Of a stretch of 64,000 bases of DNA, positions 31,670 to 39,706 are shown piece after piece. Position 1 is the stretch's first letter; each line of letters opens with the position of its first letter. The notes below the pieces were generated by a model. It was given only the letters and a program-made list of their open reading frames with translations, searched no databases and was not told where the DNA came from. The position numbers and the translations under genes are program-made. The stretch comes from Erythrobacter rubeus (GTDB lineage: Bacteria; Pseudomonadota; Alphaproteobacteria; Sphingomonadales; Sphingomonadaceae): contig NZ_JACXLC010000001.1 in assembly GCF_014705715.1 (NCBI RefSeq), positions 106,457 to 170,456 on the forward strand, in the 5' to 3' direction.

Positions 31670-32638
31670 ATGTCCGAAGAGGAGGCAGTGGATGCGTTTG
31701 TCTTGCTGCGTTATCCAGAAACGGATGGTGAGCCATACTGCCCGGAATGCGGGTGTCAGGTAACCTACAAGATCAATCGCACCATCAAGAACCGCAAGAC
31801 CGGTGAGGTTACCGGGAAGAGCCGCAAATACACATGTGCCGAATGCACCCACCAGTTTTCACCAACCTCAGGGACGATCTTCCACGGACGCAAACTGGAG
31901 CACCGCGACATCCTATTCGGGATCGCACTTTGGGTGAACGGAGCGAAAGGTGAAGCAGCCCTGCATTTGTGCAGGGACATGAATGTAAATCCGAAGACGG
32001 CGTTCATTCTCGAAAAGAAGCTTCGCGAGGTGATGGGCACGCTCCAGCACGCGGCAAAGCTCTCAGGCGAAGTCGAGGGCGACGCAACCTATGTTGGTGG
32101 GTATGTAAAGCCTGCTAATCTCAAAAAGAACCGCCGCGATCGACGCAAGCTGGCGAACCAGTCAGGCAAGAGACAGGCGATCACCGTCCTGCGCGAGCGA
32201 GGCGGTAAATCTCGCGCTTTCGTTCAAACTGAGAAACAGACCGCCGCTGTCATGCGCGATCTCGTCGAGGACGGGACTGTCCTGATCTTTGACGAGTCCA
32301 AAGCATTTGATGGGCTCGAAGCGCTGTTTGATGTGAAACGCGTCAATCACGACGGGAACGACACGAAGAACTACGGAGAGGCCGCATACTCGCGGGACGG
32401 AGTTCACACCAACCTTGCAGAGTCCAGCCACTCGCGACTCAAGCGCTCGCAGATGGGTGTTCACCACCGCATCTCCGGTGATCACCTACAAGGCTACGCC
32501 GACGAGATGACTTGGCGCGAAGACCATCGGCGCAAGTCCAATGGTGAGCAATTCTTGACCCTCGTGACGGCTGGGCTGCACCACCCACCATCGATGCAAT
32601 GGAAGGGCTACTGGCAGCGCCGGAAGGAGGCCGCGTGA
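31670..32638 (+). CDS. IS1595/ISXO2-family DDE transposase
   Basis: 322 aa from the first ATG. An N-terminal zinc ribbon (CPECG...CAECT), the conserved HQFSPTSGTIFHGRK, first catalytic Asp in GEVEGDATYVGG, second in LIFDESKAF, and a C-terminal NLAESSHSRLKR element. The frame upstream of the ATG stays open for over 20 codons and reads QHFLTSARARTLDLKRIAR, which matches the usual start of these transposases, yet has no ATG/GTG/TTG. The original start codon may be lost; an SD-like GGAGG lies at 31600-31604. Confidence 0.85.
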   Translation: MSEEEAVDAFVLLRYPETDGEPYCPECGCQVTYKINRTIKNRKTGEVTGKSRKYTCAECTHQFSPTSGTIFHGRKLEHRDILFGIALWVNGAKGEAALHLCRDMNVNPKTAFILEKKLREVMGTLQHAAKLSGEVEGDATYVGGYVKPANLKKNRRDRRKLANQSGKRQAITVLRERGGKSRAFVQTEKQTAAVMRDLVEDGTVLIFDESKAFDGLEALFDVKRVNHDGNDTKNYGEAAYSRDGVHTNLAESSHSRLKRSQMGVHHRISGDHLQGYADEMTWREDHRRKSNGEQFLTLVTAGLHHPPSMQWKGYWQRRKEAA

Positions 32639-32841
32639 TGGCTAACTTCACAATTCATTTAATGGGTCAACATCAGCCCATCACAATCGACTTGCCCTGT
32701 GCCGACATCGACGATCTTGCGGATCAGTCCGCTACAGCCCGCTATTTGACAGGCCACATGGCGCAGGCAGATGGGGATGGTGTTTGTCGGCGTGTGATGA
32801 TCGCGACAAGCCGCATTCAGTGCGCCATAGAGACCGACTAG
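32638..32841 (+). CDS. Small protein coupled to the transposase
   Basis: 67 aa (MANFTIHLMGQHQPITIDLPCADIDDLADQSATARYLTGHMAQ...). Its ATG shares a base with the transposase stop (TGATG), with GGAGG 8 nt upstream inside the transposase gene. Not recognised; the coupling suggests an accessory or inhibitor of transposition. Confidence 0.6.
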   Translation: MANFTIHLMGQHQPITIDLPCADIDDLADQSATARYLTGHMAQADGDGVCRRVMIATSRIQCAIETD

Positions 32842-33197
32842 AAAGCACGCTCTTCGCGGTCGATGACACACTTCCCAACATCCATAGCTGGTCCGCCTGT
32901 GACGCGGTAAAATGCGCTCTGGGTGTTGTCCCTCCGGAAACTGAGGTCCTTGCGATCAATCTCAAAGCCATTGAACAAGACCTTCTCCGGAGTGAAGATT
33001 GCTGGCTTTTTGACGGTCATTCCATTGCGATGAATGAAATAGCTGACTGTGTTGGCCGCCTCGTTCAACTGGACATCGAAAGTGCTTTCGCCACCCTGAT
33101 CGGTGAGGGTGCATGTCAAGAACACGGGTTGTGCAAGAGCAACGCTGGGCCATGCCAGAGCGCTCGCAGTGATGGTGGCCAGAAATACTCTTTTCAT
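32838..33197 (-). CDS. Small periplasmic protein, unknown
   Basis: 119 aa with a clear signal peptide (MKRVFLATITASALAWPSVALA, cleavage near AQP). The mature part is beta-rich with two Cys (FLTCTLTD, GKCVID) that probably form a disulfide. No family recognised. Convergent, 4-nt overlap with the transposase-coupled gene. Confidence 0.65.
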   Translation of the reverse strand: MKRVFLATITASALAWPSVALAQPVFLTCTLTDQGGESTFDVQLNEAANTVSYFIHRNGMTVKKPAIFTPEKVLFNGFEIDRKDLSFRRDNTQSAFYRVTGGPAMDVGKCVIDREERAF

Positions 33198-33300
33198 AAT
33201 TGCCTCCGCTGATGGATCGCAAACCTCCTTAGGGCCAAAAGGTTAACAGCGGGATTCATACACCGTGGACTGATACTCCTCCTTGCCGCGATTTGGCGGC

Positions 33301-33534
33301 GTGGACCCATATCTCGACATCCTTGGCCAACGCATCCGCGCAAAGCGGAAAGAACTCGGCATGTCGCAAGAGGGCTTGGCCAACGAAGCTGGGCTGGATC
33401 GCAGCTACGTCGGGCGGATCGAGCGCGGCGAGCATAACCTGACATTTGCATCGTTGGTGAGGCTGTGTCGGGCGATGCGGTGTGATGTGGCCGCGATTAC
33501 GGCTGGACTCCCGCAAGTCCGAAGAAAGGCTTGA
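33301..33534 (+). CDS. XRE-family helix-turn-helix regulator
   Basis: 77 aa single-domain cro/C1-type HTH: LGQRIRAKRKELGMSQEGLANEAGLDRSYVGRIERGEHNLTFASLVRLCRAM. GTG at 33301 is preferred; a TTG six codons earlier is possible. Similar to regulators of restriction-modification and mobile elements. Its stop overlaps the -35 box of a consensus promoter that drives the next gene. Confidence 0.8.
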   Translation: MDPYLDILGQRIRAKRKELGMSQEGLANEAGLDRSYVGRIERGEHNLTFASLVRLCRAMRCDVAAITAGLPQVRRKA

Positions 33535-33559
33535 CATTAGAACCCAAATCAGATATAAT
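33531..33559 (+). promoter_or_regulatory. Perfect consensus sigma-70 promoter
   Basis: TTGACA (33531-33536), 17 nt, TATAAT (33554-33559): no mismatch in either box and optimal spacing. Predicted start about 33566, with a ~90-nt leader to the TTG of the next gene. Such perfect promoters are unusual in GC-rich alphaproteobacteria. Confidence 0.8.
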
Positions 33560-33656
33560 ATAACATATCTTTCAAGTGTGGTGGAAACTTCGCTTTTTCT
33601 CTTGACCCCGAAAAATGTAGCTATCTACATGGCTCCGTTATTAAGGGGGATTTCAA

Positions 33657-34073
33657 TTGCGTTCGGTTTTAGCTGCGTTTTTCTGCGCAACCTTGTGGTT
33701 GTCGTTTGCTTTTATGGTCGGTTTTCCCAGCCAAACTCTGTCAGTAGATTTTGCCAGCTTGGCCAATGATTTCTTCGATGGGGACCAAGCAGCGCGATCT
33801 GAGCGGGTCTTTATTCCTTTGTTGCTACTGGTTGACATCGTGGTCGCCGCGCTGCTCGGCCACGCTCGTGCGACCCCGACAGGACTTACCATCTCAGCTT
33901 TGGCTCTCCTCGTATATATTGTTGTAGCCGCTTTGATTCCCATATATGGGGCAGACCATTCGGAGAGCACCCATATGTGGCTACTCGCACTCGCATTCAT
34001 TTGCCTACTAGTGCCCAGATATGTATCATTCTCTTCGCAAAAGCCTTTTGAAGAGGTTCCGGGATCGAGGTGA
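33657..34073 (+). CDS. Four-helix membrane protein, passenger gene
   Basis: 138 aa with helices at about 3-22, 50-67, 75-95 and 105-123. Not recognised. TTG start is supported by AAGGGGGA 7 nt upstream and by the consensus promoter before it. AT-rich relative to the chromosome. Confidence 0.6.
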   Translation: MRSVLAAFFCATLWLSFAFMVGFPSQTLSVDFASLANDFFDGDQAARSERVFIPLLLLVDIVVAALLGHARATPTGLTISALALLVYIVVAALIPIYGADHSESTHMWLLALAFICLLVPRYVSFSSQKPFEEVPGSR

Positions 34074-34120
34074 GAGAGGTGTTAGGCACCCATTAAGACG
34101 CCCTGCCTTAAGGAGTTTGT

Positions 34121-34579
34121 ATGATTTACATCGCTGCCATTTCAGCTCTTGCTCTTGCAATCATTTGGAGCCTTTCCCCTCAAGGCCAAGTGATCCATGC
34201 CGCTCGCTCGAAAGAAATGGTCTTCCGTAAGCGTCGTTTTTTGTTTGATGGGTTTTTCCGGGATGCAAAAGGCGAGAGCATTGATCTCGACGATCGTATG
34301 GTCGGCGTCGCGCGAGGAGAATCGTGCGTGAATTACGGAATTAGCGATGGGGCGGTTGTAATTGCCGACAAACTTACCAGCGAGAGCCGCCAGAAGATTG
34401 CAGCCGACGATTTGGTGATAATCGCGTCTCCTTTGGACGATGAAACCAAGCCCATGCGGTTTCGGAAGGTTTCTGCCCGCAGCGAAGGTCTCGTTGAATT
34501 CGCCGATGACAACAATGGGGCGTTGAAGCCTAAGGCCCCTGAAGATATTGTAGGGCTTGTCCGATACGTTCGGAATTAG
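34121..34579 (+). CDS. Membrane-anchored protein with S24/S26-like fold
   Basis: 152 aa. N-terminal membrane helix (MIYIAAISALALAIIWSL), then a domain reading ARGESCVNYGISDGAVVIADKL ... DDLVIIASPLDD ... RFRKVSARSEGLVEF ... PEDIVGLVRYV, which follows the strand order of LexA/signal-peptidase-like domains (GxSM-x-I-x-DGdvv). The nucleophile Ser would be in GES followed by Cys instead of Met, so activity is doubtful. SD AAGGAG 8 nt upstream. A strong terminator follows. The assignment is tentative. Confidence 0.5.
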   Translation: MIYIAAISALALAIIWSLSPQGQVIHAARSKEMVFRKRRFLFDGFFRDAKGESIDLDDRMVGVARGESCVNYGISDGAVVIADKLTSESRQKIAADDLVIIASPLDDETKPMRFRKVSARSEGLVEFADDNNGALKPKAPEDIVGLVRYVRN

Positions 34580-34605
34580 GATTCACTCGACCACTTCGAT
34601 CAATC

Positions 34606-34635
34606 AAATGGGGCGCACAAGCGCCCCATTTTAAT
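34606..34635 (+). terminator. Rho-independent terminator
   Basis: AAATGGGGCGC (34606-34616), loop ACAA, GCGCCCCATTT (34621-34631), then TTAATT. Ends the 33657-34579 transcript. Confidence 0.85.
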
Positions 34636-34675
34636 TCCAGCCGCCATAATCGAAGGAACTAGCTCGAAAGGTGCT

Positions 34676-34923
34676 ATGTTGAGAAGATCGGTCAATCCAT
34701 GCCCCGCGAAGTGCAGTGGAGGTGCATCTCGAACGCAGCATAAGCTCGAAGCCGCTACCCTAGAACTAACTGGTGTGTCTGGTGAGTAGATCAGTGAGGC
34801 CTACCGGTGCGGATATTGTGACGAAGTATATTTGATCGACTCAAACAGCATTACGGCGAGACGAGGGCATTTTGCGGGTAACGGACTCATATTGAACGAA
34901 AATTGGGTTACCTTTTTCGGATA
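34676..34923 (+). pseudogene. Zinc-ribbon-like ORF interrupted by in-frame TAG
   Basis: One frame reads from ATG 34676 (AAAGG upstream) through VNPCPAKCSGGAS...LTGVSGE, a TAG at 34787-34789, then ISEAYRCGYCDEVYLID...NWVTFFG to TAA at 34921-34923. The C-x3-C and C-x2-C pairs on the two sides of the stop together look like one zinc ribbon of ~81 residues. Most likely a gene broken by a nonsense mutation; read-through is the alternative. This is the only gene-like content of 34580-34996. Confidence 0.45.
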
Positions 34924-34996
34924 AATCAAGTGCATTCCGCTTTGCCCTCATGGCGCGTTTACCGGCAGAGGCCGCAGGCAGGTGCATCCATGTGAA

Positions 34997-35317
34997 CTAC
35001 GCGCCGCTTTCCCACGCCTTTCTATCCAAGTGTGGGTAGCTTCCTCGCGCTTCGATGGGCAGCGTCCAACCGTGCATTTCTTCGGCCAACAGGAACCGCA
35101 TTTCCTCAACACTCATCGCGTTTACATCTCGTGGTAGCCAACCAAACTGGTTCATGAGGTAAAATCGGATTGCATCAAGCCCCTTATGCTCGTTGTATCC
35201 CTCTCGTTCAGCAATGTGGTCACCGAACATTTCCAATCCGAAGCTGAGCGCCCCGGACGTGAAATGCAGTTGCGCTCTTACGTCTGCCATTCGCCCTTCG
35301 TCTGAATCTCTTTCCAT
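34997..35317 (-). CDS. Hypothetical passenger protein
   Basis: 106 aa (MERDSDEGRMADVRAQLHFTSGALSFGLEMFGDHIAEREGYNEHKGLDAIRFYLMNQ...). Helical, acidic, no motif recognised. GAGGTC sits 9 nt before the ATG. Leftward, 62 nt downstream of the next passenger gene, probably one operon. Confidence 0.6.
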   Translation of the reverse strand: MERDSDEGRMADVRAQLHFTSGALSFGLEMFGDHIAEREGYNEHKGLDAIRFYLMNQFGWLPRDVNAMSVEEMRFLLAEEMHGWTLPIEARGSYPHLDRKAWESGA

Positions 35318-35379
35318 TTTTCTGACCTCTTCTTTATTGGGAATACTCTAGCGATTTACCTTCAAGCGATTCATCCTGA

Positions 35380-35736
35380 CTACGTGGCTGGCGCTGGTGT
35401 TTTCGCCTCGTCTACCAGCCGCTCGACCTCACCCGCGATTGCTCGCAGAACTGCCGGTAAGTCCTCGGCTGCCTTTCCTTCGATCTCAGAGTAAGGGCTG
35501 TCATGCGGTAGGTTGATCGGAAGCCTTACCGTGAAGATATTGTGCTCCGATGCTTCTTGGTCAAAGGCATGAAAGCTCAGAGTGAAAGATGTCTCAAAGT
35601 AGCCCGGTTGGCCCGGTCTACCCTTGTTGACTATCGTCACATTTCCATCACGCTGCGTCGTCTCCGGCACTTCATCCACCTTGCCGATGTATCGGACATT
35701 GCCGAAGCCGATACTGGCTTCTTTGATCTCAACCAC
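35380..35736 (-). CDS. Hypothetical passenger protein
   Basis: 118 aa starting at GTG 35736 (MVEIKEASIGFGNVRYIGK). AGGAGG ends 5 nt before this GTG and decides it over the GTG five codons upstream, which lies ahead of the SD. Predicted beta-rich N-terminal domain and a C-terminal helix (LPAVLRAIAGEVERLVDEA). No family recognised. Confidence 0.6.
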   Translation of the reverse strand: MVEIKEASIGFGNVRYIGKVDEVPETTQRDGNVTIVNKGRPGQPGYFETSFTLSFHAFDQEASEHNIFTVRLPINLPHDSPYSEIEGKAAEDLPAVLRAIAGEVERLVDEAKTPAPAT

Positions 35737-35900
35737 ACATACCTCCTGCACTATATTGCTGCTGCTAGCTCAATCATTCCGAATAAGAGAATGTTCGCTA
35801 TTTGTTTTGCGAACCTGCTATCCAATTTCAAAAGTGTGGGCAAGACACGATCAGGTAAAAAGCGGTTGTGTCCGCACTCTGCAAACAGAGAAGAGATACG

Positions 35901-36212
35901 ATGACAATGAAACACCTACCGGGAGATGAGGCCACCCTCTTGCGAGAGGTTTTGGATCGACTGGGCAGTATGCTTCGACCCTACGGACTTGCTGCGGAAT
36001 ACAGTATCGATGTGCAGGACAATTCTTACACAGCGAACGTCCATGCAGAAGGGTTAGGCTTCGATGAGACTTGGACACGTCTGCAACACTACGACAAACT
36101 TCGGGCGATCTTGGAAGAGATCGTTTTCGCTACCGACGAAGAAACGCAGACCCTCGCGATGCAGCGCGCAAGCTGTATGCTAGACTCGCGATCACCTCGA
36201 TCGGTCGATTAA
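35901..36212 (+). CDS. Hypothetical passenger protein
   Basis: 103 aa (MTMKHLPGDEATLLREVLDRLGSMLRPYGLAAEYSIDVQDNSYTANVHAEG...). Small alpha/beta protein, not recognised. AGAGAAGAG precedes the ATG. Last gene before the right terminal repeat, 27 bp away. Confidence 0.55.
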   Translation: MTMKHLPGDEATLLREVLDRLGSMLRPYGLAAEYSIDVQDNSYTANVHAEGLGFDETWTRLQHYDKLRAILEEIVFATDEETQTLAMQRASCMLDSRSPRSVD

Positions 36213-36239
36213 CTAGCTAGAGCATACTGCACTTCTTGG

Positions 36240-36266
36240 CTTTGTGCGTTTGCTACCCAATACCGA
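36240..36266. repeat. Right terminal inverted repeat (27 bp)
   Basis: Starts CTTTGTGCGTTTG and ends CAATACCGA; perfect reverse complement of 30433-30459. Confidence 0.92.
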
Positions 36267-36334
36267 GCGATGCGGTGTTCCGGTAATCACGCTCCGCCTT
36301 GCCGATGGCTTTCGCTGCGCCTAGGGCTGCAGCG

Positions 36335-37219
36335 ATGACAGATAAAGACCTAAAGGACCGCCGGTTTTACCGCGCGGGCGAAGAATCCCGGTTTGCTGAC
36401 GAAGCTCCGGATCGCACTCCTCAAACCGAACATCCCGCTTACAAGCTCGCATTTCGCGACCACGATTTTCTCCTGCGCGACGAGCTGCGCCCGGTCCGGT
36501 TTCAACTTGAACTGCTAAAGCCAGAAATGCTGCTGGATGAAGCGCGCGTCGGGTCGACCATGGTCATGTACGGATCGGCCCGCATTCCTTCGCCGGAGCA
36601 GGCTCAGGCCACGATGGATGCGGCAAAGAACGGGACCGAGTACGAGCAGAAGGTTGCGGCGCGGCTCGCGGAAAAGGCGAAGTATTACGAGGAAGCGTAC
36701 AAGCTTGCCCGGCTTGTCTCCGAAAAGGCCATTATCGAAGACGGTAAGCGCCAGTTCGTCGTGACGACGGGCGGCGGCCCCTCGATCATGGAAGCGGGCA
36801 ATCGCGGGGCGAGCGATGCTGGCGGCGAATCCATCGGCCTAAACATCGTCCTGCCGCACGAACAGGCGCCAAACAGCTACGTGACGCCGTACCTGTCGCT
36901 CAATTTCCATTATTTCGCCCTGCGCAAGATGCATTTTCTGCTGCGCGCGCGGGCGGTAGCGGTGTTCCCCGGCGGATTTGGTACCTTCGATGAGTTTTTC
37001 GAGCTGCTCACGCTTATCCAGACAGGCAAGATGAAGCCGCTACCGATCCTGCTGTTCGGTAAGGATTTCTGGACGCGCGTGGTCGATTTCGAGGCAATCG
37101 CCGAAGAGGGGACGATTTCGAAGAAGGACCTCGACCTGTTTCACTGGTGCGAAACGGCCGAAGATGCGTGGGCTCACATCGAAGAATTCTACGAGCTCGA
37201 GAACGGAACCGCGCCTTAG
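36335..37219 (+). CDS. LOG family (TIGR00730-like) Rossmann-fold protein
   Basis: 294 aa. The hallmark motifs are VTTGGGPSIMEAGNRGA (PGGGxxxxM-type, binding the ribose-phosphate) and FPGGFGTFDEFFE (PGGxGTxxE). LOG enzymes release adenine or cytokinin bases from nucleoside 5'-monophosphates. This longer version has ~90 extra N-terminal residues and groups with bacterial type II LOG-like proteins. Start at MTDKDLKD. It ends in a 4-nt convergent overlap with thiD. Confidence 0.85.
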   Translation: MTDKDLKDRRFYRAGEESRFADEAPDRTPQTEHPAYKLAFRDHDFLLRDELRPVRFQLELLKPEMLLDEARVGSTMVMYGSARIPSPEQAQATMDAAKNGTEYEQKVAARLAEKAKYYEEAYKLARLVSEKAIIEDGKRQFVVTTGGGPSIMEAGNRGASDAGGESIGLNIVLPHEQAPNSYVTPYLSLNFHYFALRKMHFLLRARAVAVFPGGFGTFDEFFELLTLIQTGKMKPLPILLFGKDFWTRVVDFEAIAEEGTISKKDLDLFHWCETAEDAWAHIEEFYELENGTAP

Positions 37220-38031
37220 ACCTCGTCGGCGAGGCGTCTCACCGCTTGGTGGCCCAGCGGCCCGTGGCCTTCGCCAAACCCCGGCGCATTTTCGATTGCG
37301 CTGCGCACGAAATTCCGGCCCAGCCGCACTGCGTGTTCGAGCGGTTGGCCGTGACCAAGCAGAGTGGCGACTGCTGACGAGAGTGTGCAGCCCGTGCCGT
37401 GGGTGTGCTTGGTGTCGATGCGGGCGTGGTCGAATTGCACCGCCCGCGCATCGGGGACGTAGAGAATATCGATGATCCGGGCATCGCTCGTATGCCCGCC
37501 TTTCGCGAGCACTGCTGCTCCGGCCTTGCGCGAGAGTTCCTCGGCTGCGTCAGCCATCTGAGTGGTGTCTGTGAGGTTGCGTTCGAGAAGGTGGCCCAGC
37601 TCCGGAAGGTTGGGCGTGATGAGCGTCGCCAGCGGGAACAGCTTCTCGCGCATGGCCTTGATGGCATCAGGCGCGATCAGCGTAGCGCCGCTGGTGGAGA
37701 TCATGACCGGATCGAGCACAATGGGGACAGCGACGCCGGAAAGGGCTTCGGCGACATGCTCGATTATGTCGGCCTCGTGCAGCATCCCGATCTTGATCGC
37801 GTCGACCCCGATATCGTCTAGGCATGATGCGATCTGCTTGCTCACGACCTCGCCGGACATCGGCGCGATCGCCTGAACGCCGACCGAGTTCTGTGCGGTG
37901 ACCGTCGTTATGGCGGTCATCGCGTATCCGCCGAGCATTGCGATGGTTTTGATATCGGCCTGAATGCCTGCGCCGCCCGATGAATCGGAACCTGCAATCG
38001 CGAGGATACGGGGGACGGGCCTGCTGTTCAT
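37216..38031 (-). CDS. thiD: Hydroxymethylpyrimidine/phosphomethylpyrimidine kinase
   Basis: 271 aa ribokinase-fold enzyme. AIAGSDSSGGAGIQADIKT is the substrate-binding start, DPVMISTSG and TPNLPE the middle, and HGTGCTLSSA carries the anion hole and catalytic Cys/Asp-type position of ThiD. It makes HMP-pyrophosphate for thiamin. ATGA overlap with the DUF1272 gene; third in glmM-DUF1272-thiD. Confidence 0.92.
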   Translation of the reverse strand: MNSRPVPRILAIAGSDSSGGAGIQADIKTIAMLGGYAMTAITTVTAQNSVGVQAIAPMSGEVVSKQIASCLDDIGVDAIKIGMLHEADIIEHVAEALSGVAVPIVLDPVMISTSGATLIAPDAIKAMREKLFPLATLITPNLPELGHLLERNLTDTTQMADAAEELSRKAGAAVLAKGGHTSDARIIDILYVPDARAVQFDHARIDTKHTHGTGCTLSSAVATLLGHGQPLEHAVRLGRNFVRSAIENAPGFGEGHGPLGHQAVRRLADEV

Positions 38032-38252
38032 CCCTTGAACTTCCGCGTGGTCGACGGCGGGAACTTGTCATGAAGCCGCTTGGCGCGCGTGGGGCGATCC
38101 ATCAACTCGCCCCCACAATTGGGACATTGATCGTCCATATCCTCGGCGCATGATGCGCAGAAGGTGCACTCGAAACTGCAGATGAAGGCGCCGGGTTGCT
38201 CCGCCGGTAGATCGGTGCCGCAGCGTTCGCAGTCGGGGCGCATCTCAAGCAT
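38028..38252 (-). CDS. DUF1272 zinc-binding protein
   Basis: 74 aa (MLEMRPDCERCGTDLP...). Eight cysteines in pairs CERC, CSFECTFCASC and CPNCG form a double zinc ribbon, the DUF1272 signature. Function unknown. It lies 14 nt after glmM and overlaps thiD. Confidence 0.88.
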   Translation of the reverse strand: MLEMRPDCERCGTDLPAEQPGAFICSFECTFCASCAEDMDDQCPNCGGELMDRPTRAKRLHDKFPPSTTRKFKG

Positions 38253-38266
38253 CGGGCGATCCCTGC

Positions 38267-39604
38267 TCAGGCGGCGACGCGAACGGCATCGCAAACGCGG
38301 TCGACTACGGTTTCGACCTGCGCGGCATCGTCGCCTTCTGCCATCACGCGGATGACCGGCTCCGTGCCCGAAGGACGGATAACAAGGCGCCCCTTGCCGA
38401 CGAGTTCACTTTCGACATCGGCGATTACGGCGCGGACCTGCTCATTGCCTAGCGGCGAATCCCCTTCGTAACGCACGTTCTTGAGCAATTGCGGCACGGG
38501 ATCGAACAGATGCAGGATCTCGCTTGCCGGCTTGTTCGAATGGACAAGGCTTGTGAGCACTCTGAGCGCGGCGACCGTTCCGTCGCCGGTCGTCGCGTGA
38601 TCGAGCAGGATCATGTGACCCGACTGTTCGCCGCCGACGTTAAATCCGCCTTCTTTCATCCGCTCGAGTACATAGCGATCGCCGACTTTCGTGCGCTCTA
38701 ACGTGAGTCCGATCGTCTCGAGATAACGCTCTAACCCGAGATTGGACATCACGGTGGAAACGACGCCGCCCCCGGTGAGAGCGCCTTTTTCGTGCATCCG
38801 GGTCGCGATCAGCGCCATGATCTGGTCGCCATCGACCGCCTGACCTTTTTCATCGACGACGATCAGGCGGTCGGCATCGCCATCGAGCGCAATGCCGATA
38901 TCGGCTTTCTCCTCGACCACTTTCGCTTGGAGCGCTTCGAGTGAGGTCGATCCTACGCCGTCATTGATATTGGTGCCGTCGGGTGTCACGCCGAGCGTGA
39001 CGATCTCGGCGCCGAGCTCCCAAATGGCCGACGGAGCAACTTGATATGCGGCGCCGTGAGCGCAATCGACCACGACCTTCAATCCGTCGAAACGAACGTC
39101 GCTGGCAACCGAGTTCTTGACCGCGTGGATATAGCGCCCGCGCGCATCCTCGATCCGCCTTGCACGCCCGATCGCTTCGGCTTCGGCCAGATCGGGCTCG
39201 CTTTCCAGCAAGCGTTCGATCTCGGCCTCGGCCTCGTCCGACAGCTTGAAGCCGTCCGGTCCGAAGAGCTTGATACCGTTGTCGGCGTAAGGATTGTGGC
39301 TGGCGGAAATCATCACGCCGAGATCCGCGCGCATTTCGCGAGTGAGGAGAGCGATGGCGGGCGTGGGGAGGGGACCGGTCATGATCACGTCCATGCCCAC
39401 GCTGGTGAACCCGGCCACCAGCGCGCTTTCCATCATGTAGCCTGAAAGCCGCGTGTCCTTGCCGATCACCACCCTGTGCCGGTGCCCGCCGCGAACGAAG
39501 TAATTGCCCGCGGCCTGACCGACCCGCATCGCGGTCTTTGCGGTCATGAGGTCGGCATTGGTGCGGCCCCTGATCCCGTCCGTGCCGAAAAATTTGCGTA
39601 CCAT
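38267..39604 (-). CDS. glmM: Phosphoglucosamine mutase
   Basis: 445 aa. FFGTDGIRG at the N-terminus, the phosphoserine loop ISASHNP with Ser102, the Mg site DGDADR near 240, and the phosphate-binding [12 protein letters not shown] near the end. Converts glucosamine-6-P to glucosamine-1-P for peptidoglycan and LPS. Full length. Confidence 0.95.
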   Translation of the reverse strand: MVRKFFGTDGIRGRTNADLMTAKTAMRVGQAAGNYFVRGGHRHRVVIGKDTRLSGYMMESALVAGFTSVGMDVIMTGPLPTPAIALLTREMRADLGVMISASHNPYADNGIKLFGPDGFKLSDEAEAEIERLLESEPDLAEAEAIGRARRIEDARGRYIHAVKNSVASDVRFDGLKVVVDCAHGAAYQVAPSAIWELGAEIVTLGVTPDGTNINDGVGSTSLEALQAKVVEEKADIGIALDGDADRLIVVDEKGQAVDGDQIMALIATRMHEKGALTGGGVVSTVMSNLGLERYLETIGLTLERTKVGDRYVLERMKEGGFNVGGEQSGHMILLDHATTGDGTVAALRVLTSLVHSNKPASEILHLFDPVPQLLKNVRYEGDSPLGNEQVRAVIADVESELVGKGRLVIRPSGTEPVIRVMAEGDDAAQVETVVDRVCDAVRVAA

Positions 39605-39706
39605 GATGAAGTGCTGCCTGTGATTGATCGCAACTATTTGTCAGGCGCTTCTGACGCGGTTATCGCGAGAAGGGAAGGGCGACAGGGATCGAAGGGAGCC
39701 GTTTTC

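Larger units (their letters stand above)
30433..36266. mobile_element. IS1595/ISXO2-type transposon with passenger genes
   Basis: 5.8 kb between perfect 27-bp terminal inverted repeats. The only recombinase inside is an IS1595-family DDE transposase (31670-32638). Around it are about ten small genes in both orientations, most more AT-rich than the chromosome: a coiled-coil/wHTH protein, DUF6471, a periplasmic protein, an XRE regulator, membrane proteins and unknowns. No clear target-site duplication was found: the 8 bp flanking each end differ. IS1595 subgroups with passenger genes are known, but none this cargo-rich is recalled. Confidence 0.72.

Noticed and set aside
30425..36274. 8-bp target-site duplication around the transposon
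   Set aside because: Flanks CCAGTTTG and GCGATGCG do not match, and shifting the repeat boundary by up to 3 bp does not help.
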